DNA of 24,498 bases from a virus, in IMG/VR virus record IMGVR_UViG_3300017744_000139, positions 1 to 24,498 of that record; one strand, 5' to 3'. The translations under genes were made by a program, and so were the position numbers. Shown here piece by piece: positions 16,415-24,498 of this stretch (positions within the stretch are counted from its first letter, which is position 1; every line of letters begins with the position of its first letter). Below the pieces are notes generated by a model, which was not told where the DNA came from, ran no database searches, and was given only the letters and a program-made list of their open reading frames with translations.

Positions 16415-19400
16415 TGCCCTTAAGATCCTTAAACACCTCACTAGAAACATGGCTTAAAGATAATAAAAGCTTTACATACGCTCACCTTGTAAAATTTGAA
16501 AAACCTGCTGAGTTTGCTACTGCCGGAGGAAATTCCTCGTATAGAGCAGATACTTATACTTATATTACAGATGCGGCACATGACATATACTGGGATGACT
16601 TATCAGAAAATGCTATAGGTGTGGCTAATGGTCCTCAGAATTATATTGCCAATAAATTAATCGGTGTAGGTACAGCCTCAGAAACAACTACAGCAAAAGC
16701 AACAAATACAACAATAACTATAGACTCTACAGCTTTAGGAACCTATGCTGACATACCTGCTAATGATTTAACAATTACAGGTACAAAAGTAACCAGCGCA
16801 AGTGTTAATTTTATAGATGAAGGATTCTCAGAGGGAGATACAATTCTTTTTAGTACTTCAAACGTTACTTACGCTAATAAAGTTATAACTATATCTAGAT
16901 TTGAAGACGATGGAAGAACTATAGTTTATCCTGAAAATAACTTAGAAGTTTCATCAGGTACTTTATCAATTTCACTATCTTTTATTTTAAATACCGAGAT
17001 TGTAAAGGCTTTTGTAGTTAATAAAGATGAGGTAACTGAGTTTACTACTTATCTAAATAGAGAAGTCTTTATATATAAGATGTTAATGGACCCTAAAACA
17101 GGTCAGAAAATTGGAGAACCTTTTCTCTTATTTAAAGGATTAATTGCAAATGGTACATTAAAAGAAGTACCTAATAATAATAGTACTGTTACTTGGAGCT
17201 TAACCAGTCACTGGGGAGACTTTACACGAATCAATGGGCGATTAACGGTAGATGAAGAACACAGGGCTCTAGATGGGTCGGGTTTACCGGATCTAAGCTC
17301 TATTGCTCGCTTAGACTATGCTAGTGATTATGGATTCATTCATGCAAATACTTCTGTTAACATGATAGCTAAGTATAACGTGGTTGAAAAAGGGTATAAA
17401 CAGGTAGATATTAATGGCGGTTGGTTCGGTGGTAAGCGCCTCAGAGAAATAGAGGAACTATCAGAAAGAAGAACTGAATTAGAGTTTAATCTAACTCCCA
17501 AACATCTTCCACTAGTATACGGTGTTAATAAAATAGATGCGATTCCTGTTTTTGTAGACAGTGAAAATGCTGATAGTAGAAAGATTCATGTAATATATGC
17601 ACTTTGTGAGGGTCCTGTTGCTGCGTTATATGATGTTCACTTTGAAGGCTCCAATACTATATGTAGTGACTCTGCGGATGAAACAGTACGATCAGGTAAT
17701 GATACCGAAGCATCTTTGCAGTGTAGAGGTCGAATGGATCGAGGAGACGTACTAGAGGAGACTGCAGGCGAATATTTCGATAGCTCGATGAGCGTCGCAG
17801 AAGCCGACGACATTATCTATTATTTCGATCATGTGGAAAACAATGGAGAAATTGGTTATGACCCTGAGTTATACTCTGTTGCTTTGGAAGTTATTAAGAA
17901 TCATAATGATTGGGACGCGAGCTCGGAGAATCCAGGATTTGGACCTAGAGGAATAGGACACGAAGGAGGTCACTATACCCAGGTTCCTATGTCCACAAGA
18001 ATTACATTCCATGCAGGGCTACCAATGCAAGCAGCAAATGGTGAGGTTGTAAAGATAGCAGCTTCAGTCAATGACACTAATGGGAGTGGAGTTAAAAAAG
18101 GGTTTAAAGTACAGCAAGATTATTTCAACAAACCAGATAAAAAACAATACTGGACTAGAAGTCATAGACTACTAGATACCGCTTATGTTGCTTGTAGGTT
18201 TGAAATAGCTGCAGGGGAGACATCAATACCAGAAATGGACTTTGTTGTAAGAGGTAAAGGTATTGATTGTTATAACTATGATAGATCCTATGAGCGCGAT
18301 TTAACTAAGACAAGCACGGCTTTTACTAACTTTAGCTTAGGCGATACAGTCACTCTTAAAAAAACCTTAGATGATAATACAATTACTACTGCAAAAATTA
18401 TAGATAAGTGGTCGTTCTATGACATGAACAGAAATCTACGTTATAGGCTTAGAACTGATTATGATCAAGATATAAATGAAAACTTCTATTATGAAAATTC
18501 TGCTGGTCAAAAATGGTATGCTGTATCAACAACCTCAGGAGATATAACAGGTAATGTCCAACAGCGTTTATTTGCAAATATAGATCATACGGCTACAGCG
18601 GCAACATATGCTAACTTGAGTTTTGTAAATATTGTAGTATCTACTCCTGGGTCTGCGTTTGAAAAAGCTGCTTCACTGTTAAAAAAGCTTGCTCTTGGGC
18701 CTACCAATGCAGGTATAGTAGATTACGGTTTATATGATGCCGACTTTGGTACTAATCAAGGATCCTTTTCAACATTAATACCAATTCAATCACTAAAAAG
18801 AGACTTTACGCAAGTTACTTTTCGTCATGTAGTTCGTTTGGACAGTACTGCATCAGGGCTAGACGATTATTATAACGGCTCTAGAATTACAGTTAGAAGA
18901 ACTGATGCCCGAGGGGTAGCGCATGAACAAACAGCGGAAATTGTAGATTATGATGGCGTCGATAGAATGGCCATTGTTGATAGACCTTTTGAGCCGACTG
19001 ATATACCTACAACTGGATATAAATACTTTATAAAAATGGGTAACCCAGATGTACGAGTATCTATAAACCCTGCCATGCAGCTTTTAGATTATATGAAAAG
19101 TAGAAAATATGGTAGAGGTTTAGATGATAGAGATTTAGATCTAGACAGTTTTAAACGGGCTGCACGTCTTTGTGATACTAGGTCAGATATTAAAGTAGTC
19201 GCTCCCAGCACTTCGTCTATTAGCTATAATGATATAAACTCTATTTTTAGATATCCAGCATCAGGTGCGATACAGTTTCAGGGAACAATATCAAATGTAC
19301 GAACTCGTTATATAGATCTTAATACCTCTTTTAAAGAGATAACTTTTACCAATGTTATAGGTAAGTTAGGTTTCAAATGGAATAATTGGGAGTATTTCTC

Positions 19401-22400
19401 TCCCAATACACTAACCTGGAACGCAGGAAAGATTTATAGGAGCGGATTCGAGGGAGGAGTAAAAACATCTATTACTGATATATTTCAGCTGAGCTCTCTT
19501 ACTTTGACCAGAGTAGGCACCGGGGATGATTTAAGCCTAGATATTAGTACTGTTAGTGCAAATGGTAATCCAATTTGTAAATCATTTGTAACAACCACAG
19601 AGCCTTATGGTAATTTTAGAGGTTCAGGATATACTTTATATGATTGTGATGATGTAAAATATTGGAGATACTTAGGATGGGACTCTAATGCACAAAGAAA
19701 TGTAACTCGACATCAGATGAATCAAACTGTCTCAACAGCACAGCCTGTTTTTGATAATATAAATCTAATGTTGAAACAGTTCAACGGTATTCTTAGGTAT
19801 GATCAAGGTAAATATAGACTTGATGTACGAACTCTTGCGCCTGCTATAAGCACTGTTGATTCGGATGTAGAAGTTATCTCCGAAGGAGACATAATAGGAG
19901 AAATAAAATTAAAAGACTCCGGTCTTAAAAATTCTCAAAACTCTGTAAGTGCTAGTATTAAAGATCCCCATAATAAGTTTCAAACTAGAACTGTTTCTTT
20001 CTTTAATTCAGATTATTTGAAACAAGATAAAAATATTCCCAAGAAAGGATCTTTTGGTGTTCCGGGCATTACTAACTATTTTAACGCTAGAACACATATT
20101 AAACAAAATCTTGATGAATCTAGGTACGGATTAAGTATACACTTTAAAATGATGCCAAAAGGTATGATGCTAACCGCAGGCAGTATCATCAGAATAAACA
20201 ATACTAGATTTGGATGGACTAATAAATTATTCCGCATAGACAGTCTAAGTTTTGATAAAGACTGTCTTGTTTCTGTAATTGCCGCAGAGCATAATGATAC
20301 AGCCTTTCTAGTATCGCCTAGTGCCCAGAGTAATTTTGGTGGTTCTCAACAACCTAATGAGCGTCATACTTCCGCACCTACTGCTCCTCTATCCTTCACT
20401 ACAACTGTTGATAGAAATGGATTTGTTGTATTAAATTGGCTAAACGCTGCTGAGTTTGGTGATGGATGGAGTACAGAAGTATGGAGAGCTTCCGCACCTT
20501 TAGGTGAGGGAGAGAACGTAGTAGCAGATGCTACCTTTGTTGAAAATGTTGGAGATTCTACAGAATTTATCTCTCCCATAACACAAACTGCAGAAACCAC
20601 TAGATATTACTGGATTCGTCACGTAGTTAAGAAACATGTTAAAGCAATTGGCGATGGTCCTATCTCTTTAATAGATACTTTTTCAGTATTTAATCCTAAT
20701 AATACAACAGGTATCGCAGGTGTAGGTACTTTTAAACCTACAGGTCCAACAGGTCCTAGCGGACCGATTGTAACTGGACCAACGGGAGGTATAGGCCCTA
20801 CAGGACGTAGAGGTGGTACAGGTCATACTGGACCTCGAGGTCCTCAAGGTACTGTTGGCCCTACCGGTACTATGGGGGAGACAGGTAATCGAGGTGCCAC
20901 AGGTCCACAAGGTACTGTAGGTCCCACAGGTACTAAGGGTGAGACAGGTAATCAAGGTGCCACAGGTCCACAAGGTACTGTAGGTCCTAGAGGTACTATA
21001 GGTGTAACAGGTAGGAGAGGTGCTACAGGTGATCAAGGTACTATAGGTTTACAAGGTACTAGAGGTGTTACTGGTGCAGCTGGTGATACAGGTCCGCAAG
21101 GTACTATTGGTCCCACAGGGGGTACAGGTGTTACCGGGGACAAGGGTGCTACTGGTGATCAAGGTACTGTGGGTGAAACAGGTACTAAAGGTGCTACTGG
21201 TGATCAAGGTCCTACTGGAGATCAAGGTACTATAGGTGATGAAGGTACTAAAGGTGAAACAGGTGCTCAAGGTGCAACAGGAGATCAAGGTACAGTAGGT
21301 GTTCGTGGTGCTACGGGTGTTACTGGTGATCAAGGTCCCACAGGTGATCAAGGTACAGTAGGTGATAGAGGTACTAAAGGTGAAACAGGTGCTCAAGGTG
21401 CTACTGGTGATCAAGGTACAGTAGGTGATAGAGGTACTAAAGGTGTTACTGGTACTATAGGTGCTACAGGCCCTGAAGGAGACATTGGTACAAGAGGTCC
21501 TAAAGGTGTTACTGGTACTATAGGTCCGACAGGGGATCAAGGTACTAAAGGTATTACGGGTACTAAAGGTGGCACCGGTACTAGAGGCCCTCAAGGTGTT
21601 GATGGTACTAGAGGTAACACTGGGGCAAAAGGTGCTACTGGTGATCAAGGTCCTACTGGAGATCAAGGCACGGTAGGCGATAGAGGAACTAAAGGTGTTA
21701 CTGGTACCATAGGTGCAACAGGAGATCAAGGTACTATAGGTGATAAGGGTACTAAAGGTCCCACAGGTGATGTAGGTGAAACGGGAGCTCAAGGTACTAT
21801 AGGTGATAAAGGTACTAAAGGTGCTACTGGTACTAAAGGTGTTACAGGTGACCAAGGTACTATAGGTCCTAGAGGTAGTAGAGGTCCTACGGGTAATGTA
21901 GGTGCCACAGGTGATCAAGGTACAGTAGGTCTTAGGGGTTCCACTGGTGAGACAGGTAATCAAGGTCCTACTGGAGATCAAGGTACTATAGGTGATAAGG
22001 GTACTAAAGGTGCTACTGGTACTATAGGTGAAACAGGTGTTCAAGGAAGTAGAGGTCCCCGAGGTAGTCAAGGTCCACAAGGTACTGTAGGTCCAGAAGG
22101 TCCACAAGGTACTAGAGGTGAAACAGGTGCTCAAGGTGCTACTGGTGATGAAGGTCCGACAGGGGATCAAGGTACTATAGGTGATAGAGGTACTAAGGGT
22201 GCTACTGGTACTGTAGGTGAGACTGGTCCACGCGGTAGTAGAGGTCTACGAGGTAGTAGAGGCCCTACTGGTGATGTAGGTGAGACTGGTGTTCAAGGTA
22301 CTAAAGGTGTTACTGGTGATCAAGGTACTAAAGGTGTCACAGGTACCGTAGGTGAAACAGGTGTTCAAGGTAGTAGAGGTCCACGAGGGGCTACAGGTAC

Positions 22401-24498
22401 TAAAGGTGAGACTGGTGTTCAAGGTACTAAAGGTGTTACTGGTACTGTAGGTGAGACCGGTATTCAAGGCAGTAGAGGTCCACAAGGTAGTCAAGGTCCA
22501 CGAGGGGCTACAGGTACTAAAGGTGCTACTGGTGGCGTAGGTGAAACAGGTATTCGAGGTACTAAAGGTGCGACAGGTACTAAAGGTGTTATTGGTACTT
22601 TAGGCCCTACTGGCCCTGACGGTGACGGAGGTCCTGCAGGTGCAACAGGTGTAAGAGGTTTAATGTCTTTCCCCTTCTACTCTACAGCGCCTGTGGATGC
22701 TTTAGAGGGTACTGTTACTATACCTTTCTGGGGCTTTAATGTTGCCTATGCCGTAAACAGTCTTGTTAAAGAAATATTTAGTGGACACGTATATGCTTGT
22801 GTTGAGGCTCACACTTCTGATAATACCCAATATCCTGGAATTGGAAATAAATGGGTAAAAATCTATGCAGGTGGAGCTAATTCTACTGATGCAAGCGATT
22901 TTACTCCTTTAACCCCCACAATATACATATCTGATCAAGCGTACTGGTTAACTGTTGGTGTGGGACCTCTTCCGTCATCGACAGAAGAAAATAAGTTTAG
23001 ATTTTATTCAGATGCTACAGAAGCAGGTATAACTGATATTAATTGGGTTATTTATGCAATTGCTCGACAAAGCTCTGAAATTGTGCAATCAAGTATGGGA
23101 GAGGCGGAACTTTCTAGAGGACAAAAGGGGCCACAAGGTTTTCAAGGTACTAGAGGTGTTACCGGTACTCAAGGTAGAACAGGCCCTCAAGGTTTCATAG
23201 GTAGTAGAGGCCCTACCGGTACTAGAGGTGCTACAGGTGATCAAGGTGAAACAGGTGATAAAGGTACTAAGGGTGTCACAGGTACCGTAGGTGAAACAGG
23301 TGTTCAAGGTAGTAGAGGTCCACGAGGTAGTCAAGGTCCTACTGGTGATGTAGGTGAGACTGGTGTTCAAGGTACTAAAGGTGTTACCGGTGATCAAGGT
23401 ACTAAAGGTATTACGGGTACTGTGGGTGAGACAGGTGCTCAAGGTACTAAAGGTCCACGAGGTACTGTAGGTCCTACAGGTGATCAAGGTGAAACAGGTA
23501 ATCAAGGTAGTAGAGGTCCACGCGGTAGTCAAGGTCCACGAGGTAGTCAAGGTCCCCGAGGTACTGTAGGTGAAACAGGTGTTCAAGGTAGTAGAGGTCC
23601 ACGCGGTAGTCAGGGTCCACGAGGTACTGTAGGTCCAGAAGGTCCACAAGGTACTAGAGGTGAAACAGGTCCTCAAGGTGAAACAGGTGATCAAGGCCCT
23701 ACAGGTGATCAAGGTGAAACTGGTGATAAAGGTACTAAAGGTGTTACAGGTACTGTAGGTGAAACTGGTGTTCAAGGTAGTAGAGGTCCACGCGGTAGTC
23801 AAGGTCCAAAAGGTACTATAGGTCCACAAGGTCCAGAAGGTAGTAGAGGACCCACAGGTACCAGAGGTGAGGAAGGTAGTCAAGGCCCTCAAGGTCTAGA
23901 CGGTACTAGAGGTCCACGCGGTAGTCAAGGTCCTACTGGTGATGTAGGTGAGACTGGTGTTCAAGGTAGTAGAGGTCCACGAGGTAGTCAAGGCCCACGA
24001 GGTACTGTAGGTGAGACGGGTATTCAAGGTAGTAGAGGCCCACGAGGCAGTCTAGGTCCTACTGGTAATGTAGGTGAGACAGGTGTTCAAGGTAGTCGAG
24101 GCCCACGCGGTAGTCAAGGTCCAAAAGGTACTATAGGTCCACAAGGCCTAGAAGGTACTAGAGGTCCCACAGGTACTAGAGGTGAAACAGGTAATCTAGG
24201 TCCTACTGGTGATCAAGGTAGTAGAGGTCCACGCGGTAGTCAAGGTCCAAAAGGTCCGGACGGCGATACAGGTCCAAAAGGTAGTAGAGGTCCACGCGGT
24301 AGTCAAGGTCCTACTGGTGATGTAGGTGAGACTGGTATTCTAGGTAGTAGAGGCCCACGCGGTAGTCAAGGTCCAAAAGGTACTATAGGTCCACAAGGTC
24401 TAGAAGGTACTAGAGGTCCCACAGGTACTAGAGGTGAAGAAGGTAGTAGAGGTCCACGAGGTAGTCAAGGTCCACGAGGTCCAGAGGGCGAAACAGGT
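16414..24498 (+). CDS. Giant tail-tip protein: hub and J-like region, FNIII, collagen-like fibre (3' truncated by window)
   Basis: The frame is open from the ATG at 16414 to the edge, at least 2,695 residues. Residues 1-340 resemble a DUF2163-like hub ([27 protein letters not shown]), with a small beta insertion at about 84-190. Residues about 380-1310 are lambda J-like: [15 protein letters not shown] (396 onward), [18 protein letters not shown] (885), [25 protein letters not shown]. Residues 1320-1428 look like fibronectin III ([22 protein letters not shown]). Then come a collagen-like block (1444-2084), a globular domain (about 2085-2235), and a second collagen-like block from 2236 to the edge. 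J-type tips attach to the outer membrane receptor. The start is set by AGAGGAGG 10 bases upstream and a TAATG overlap. No separate gpK or gpI gene precedes it. The hub/J assignment is by motifs; the collagen part is certain. Confidence 0.9.
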   Translation, partial: MPLRSLNTSLETWLKDNKSFTYAHLVKFEKPAEFATAGGNSSYRADTYTYITDAAHDIYWDDLSENAIGVANGPQNYIANKLIGVGTASETTTAKATNTTITIDSTALGTYADIPANDLTITGTKVTSASVNFIDEGFSEGDTILFSTSNVTYANKVITISRFEDDGRTIVYPENNLEVSSGTLSISLSFILNTEIVKAFVVNKDEVTEFTTYLNREVFIYKMLMDPKTGQKIGEPFLLFKGLIANGTLKEVPNNNSTVTWSLTSHWGDFTRINGRLTVDEEHRALDGSGLPDLSSIARLDYASDYGFIHANTSVNMIAKYNVVEKGYKQVDINGGWFGGKRLREIEELSERRTELEFNLTPKHLPLVYGVNKIDAIPVFVDSENADSRKIHVIYALCEGPVAALYDVHFEGSNTICSDSADETVRSGNDTEASLQCRGRMDRGDVLEETAGEYFDSSMSVAEADDIIYYFDHVENNGEIGYDPELYSVALEVIKNHNDWDASSENPGFGPRGIGHEGGHYTQVPMSTRITFHAGLPMQAANGEVVKIAASVNDTNGSGVKKGFKVQQDYFNKPDKKQYWTRSHRLLDTAYVACRFEIAAGETSIPEMDFVVRGKGIDCYNYDRSYERDLTKTSTAFTNFSLGDTVTLKKTLDDNTITTAKIIDKWSFYDMNRNLRYRLRTDYDQDINENFYYENSAGQKWYAVSTTSGDITGNVQQRLFANIDHTATAATYANLSFVNIVVSTPGSAFEKAASLLKKLALGPTNAGIVDYGLYDADFGTNQGSFSTLIPIQSLKRDFTQVTFRHVVRLDSTASGLDDYYNGSRITVRRTDARGVAHEQTAEIVDYDGVDRMAIVDRPFEPTDIPTTGYKYFIKMGNPDVRVSINPAMQLLDYMKSRKYGRGLDDRDLDLDSFKRAARLCDTRSDIKVVAPSTSSISYNDINSIFRYPASGAIQFQGTISNVRTRYIDLNTSFKEITFTNVIGKLGFKWNNWEYFSPNTLTWNAGKIYRSGFEGGVKTSITDIFQLSSLTLTRVGTGDDLSLDISTVSANGNPICKSFVTTTEPYGNFRGSGYTLYDCDDVKYWRYLGWDSNAQRNVTRHQMNQTVSTAQPVFDNINLMLKQFNGILRYDQGKYRLDVRTLAPAISTVDSDVEVISEGDIIGEIKLKDSGLKNSQNSVSASIKDPHNKFQTRTVSFFNSDYLKQDKNIPKKGSFGVPGITNYFNARTHIKQNLDESRYGLSIHFKMMPKGMMLTAGSIIRINNTRFGWTNKLFRIDSLSFDKDCLVSVIAAEHNDTAFLVSPSAQSNFGGSQQPNERHTSAPTAPLSFTTTVDRNGFVVLNWLNAAEFGDGWSTEVWRASAPLGEGENVVADATFVENVGDSTEFISPITQTAETTRYYWIRHVVKKHVKAIGDGPISLIDTFSVFNPNNTTGIAGVGTFKPTGPTGPSGPIVTGPTGGIGPTGRRGGTGHTGPRGPQGTVGPTGTMGETGNRGATGPQGTVGPTGTKGETGNQGATGPQGTVGPRGTIGVTGRRGATGDQGTIGLQGTRGVTGAAGDTGPQGTIGPTGGTGVTGDKGATGDQGTVGETGTKGATGDQGPTGDQGTIGDEGTKGETGAQGATGDQGTVGVRGATGVTGDQGPTGDQGTVGDRGTKGETGAQGATGDQGTVGDRGTKGVTGTIGATGPEGDIGTRGPKGVTGTIGPTGDQGTKGITGTKGGTGTRGPQGVDGTRGNTGAKGATGDQGPTGDQGTVGDRGTKGVTGTIGATGDQGTIGDKGTKGPTGDVGETGAQGTIGDKGTKGATGTKGVTGDQGTIGPRGSRGPTGNVGATGDQGTVGLRGSTGETGNQGPTGDQGTIGDKGTKGATGTIGETGVQGSRGPRGSQGPQGTVGPEGPQGTRGETGAQGATGDEGPTGDQGTIGDRGTKGATGTVGETGPRGSRGLRGSRGPTGDVGETGVQGTKGVTGDQGTKGVTGTVGETGVQGSRGPRGATGTKGETGVQGTKGVTGTVGETGIQGSRGPQGSQGPRGATGTKGATGGVGETGIRGTKGATGTKGVIGTLGPTGPDGDGGPAGATGVRGLMSFPFYSTAPVDALEGTVTIPFWGFNVAYAVNSLVKEIFSGHVYACVEAHTSDNTQYPGIGNKWVKIYAGGANSTDASDFTPLTPTIYISDQAYWLTVGVGPLPSSTEENKFRFYSDATEAGITDINWVIYAIARQSSEIVQSSMGEAELSRGQKGPQGFQGTRGVTGTQGRTGPQGFIGSRGPTGTRGATGDQGETGDKGTKGVTGTVGETGVQGSRGPRGSQGPTGDVGETGVQGTKGVTGDQGTKGITGTVGETGAQGTKGPRGTVGPTGDQGETGNQGSRGPRGSQGPRGSQGPRGTVGETGVQGSRGPRGSQGPRGTVGPEGPQGTRGETGPQGETGDQGPTGDQGETGDKGTKGVTGTVGETGVQGSRGPRGSQGPKGTIGPQGPEGSRGPTGTRGEEGSQGPQGLDGTRGPRGSQGPTGDVGETGVQGSRGPRGSQGPRGTVGETGIQGSRGPRGSLGPTGNVGETGVQGSRGPRGSQGPKGTIGPQGLEGTRGPTGTRGETGNLGPTGDQGSRGPRGSQGPKGPDGDTGPKGSRGPRGSQGPTGDVGETGILGSRGPRGSQGPKGTIGPQGLEGTRGPTGTRGEEGSRGPRGSQGPRGPEGETG
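20743..22665 (+). repeat. Collagen-like Gly-X-Y block 1 with 63-bp super-repeat
   Basis: About 213 Gly-X-Y triplets with one early break (GPIVTG near 20761). Common triplets are GTK, GTI, GDQ, GAT, GVT and GET, with Thr often in Y. Above the 9-bp period lies a 63-bp one. An XX-CAA-GGT-ACT type module recurs at 20779, 20842, 20905 and so on to 22291, 25 successive positions, mostly with CAA as the second codon. After 22291 the register drifts by whole triplets. Confidence 0.93.
22666..23118 (+). other. Globular domain between collagen blocks, CBM5/12-like in part
   Basis: About 151 residues without Gly-X-Y. The segment [20 protein letters not shown] (about 2112-2131), then AHTSD and KWVKIY (Trp2147), follows the pattern of small CBM5/12 chitin-binding modules: an aromatic strand, then Y-x-C, then H-T, then Trp. 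The rest ([28 protein letters not shown]) is an unrecognised beta-rich part. Carbohydrate binding is inferred. Confidence 0.5.
23119..24498 (+). repeat. Collagen-like Gly-X-Y block 2 with 63-bp super-repeat (continues past window)
   Basis: At least 153 triplets without a break, dominated by GPR, GSR, GSQ, GVQ and GET; the typical unit is [19 protein letters not shown] plus two residues. From 23584 to 24403 a module of a codon plus GGT-AGT/ACT-AGA-GGT-CC recurs every 63 bases, 14 positions with one degenerate (23710). The composition differs clearly from block 1, with much more Pro-Arg. Confidence 0.93.

Noticed and set aside
20683-23892. Long minus-strand open frames (117, 373, 82 and 267 residues), rich in Ser, Thr and Cys
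   Set aside because: They are the reverse complement of Gly-X-Y codons, which lack the antisense stop triplets. The plus strand encodes collagen in one continuous frame.
20743-24498. CRISPR-like regular repeats
   Set aside because: There are no unique spacers of constant length. The period is the Gly-X-Y codon pattern and its 63-bp multiple within a coding frame.

Overview
The window is the head and tail structural module of a tailed double-stranded DNA phage or prophage (Caudoviricetes). The gene order is that of a long-tailed siphovirus: terminase large subunit (3' end only), portal, protease/capsid, connector, neck, tail terminator, tail tube, tail assembly chaperones, tape measure, distal tail protein, J-like tail tip. 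All genes lie on the + strand. Most of the DNA is AT-rich. The terminase fragment and the protease/capsid gene are richer in GC and prefer CGN arginine codons, while most other genes prefer AGA. A lambda-J-like tip and two perfect sigma70-consensus promoters suggest a Gram-negative host. The sequence alone does not identify the host or prove a marine origin.

Positions 1-3004 hold the nuclease end of the terminase, a class I methyltransferase, a consensus promoter, an HNH endonuclease, an HK97-type portal and a small basic-tailed protein. Positions 3007-5106 hold one long ORF fusing an HK97-type prohead protease, a coiled-coil scaffold segment and the major capsid protein. It has a strong in-frame internal start just before the scaffold/capsid part, and ends at an intrinsic terminator. 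Positions 5126-7631 hold the connector, a long basic neck protein and a tail terminator. Positions 7694-11015 hold two related tail tube proteins. The second carries a concanavalin A/LamG-like lectin domain, and a promoter followed at once by a terminator lies between them. Positions 11028-15659 hold two chaperone frames and the tape measure. Positions 15659-16414 hold a Dit-like distal tail protein.

From 16414 to the right edge runs one uninterrupted frame of at least 2,695 codons: a tail-tip hub and J-like protein, an FNIII-like domain, and two long collagen-like Gly-X-Y blocks separated by a domain resembling a small carbohydrate-binding module. The Gly-X-Y blocks have a second, larger period of 63 bp (21 residues, seven triplets). 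It stays in register for about 25 units in the first block and about 14 in the second. Six gene junctions are TAATG or TAGTG overlaps, which suggests tight translational coupling. Every stretch longer than 100 bases is inside a gene. No tRNA, CRISPR array, insertion sequence, integrase or attachment site was recognised.
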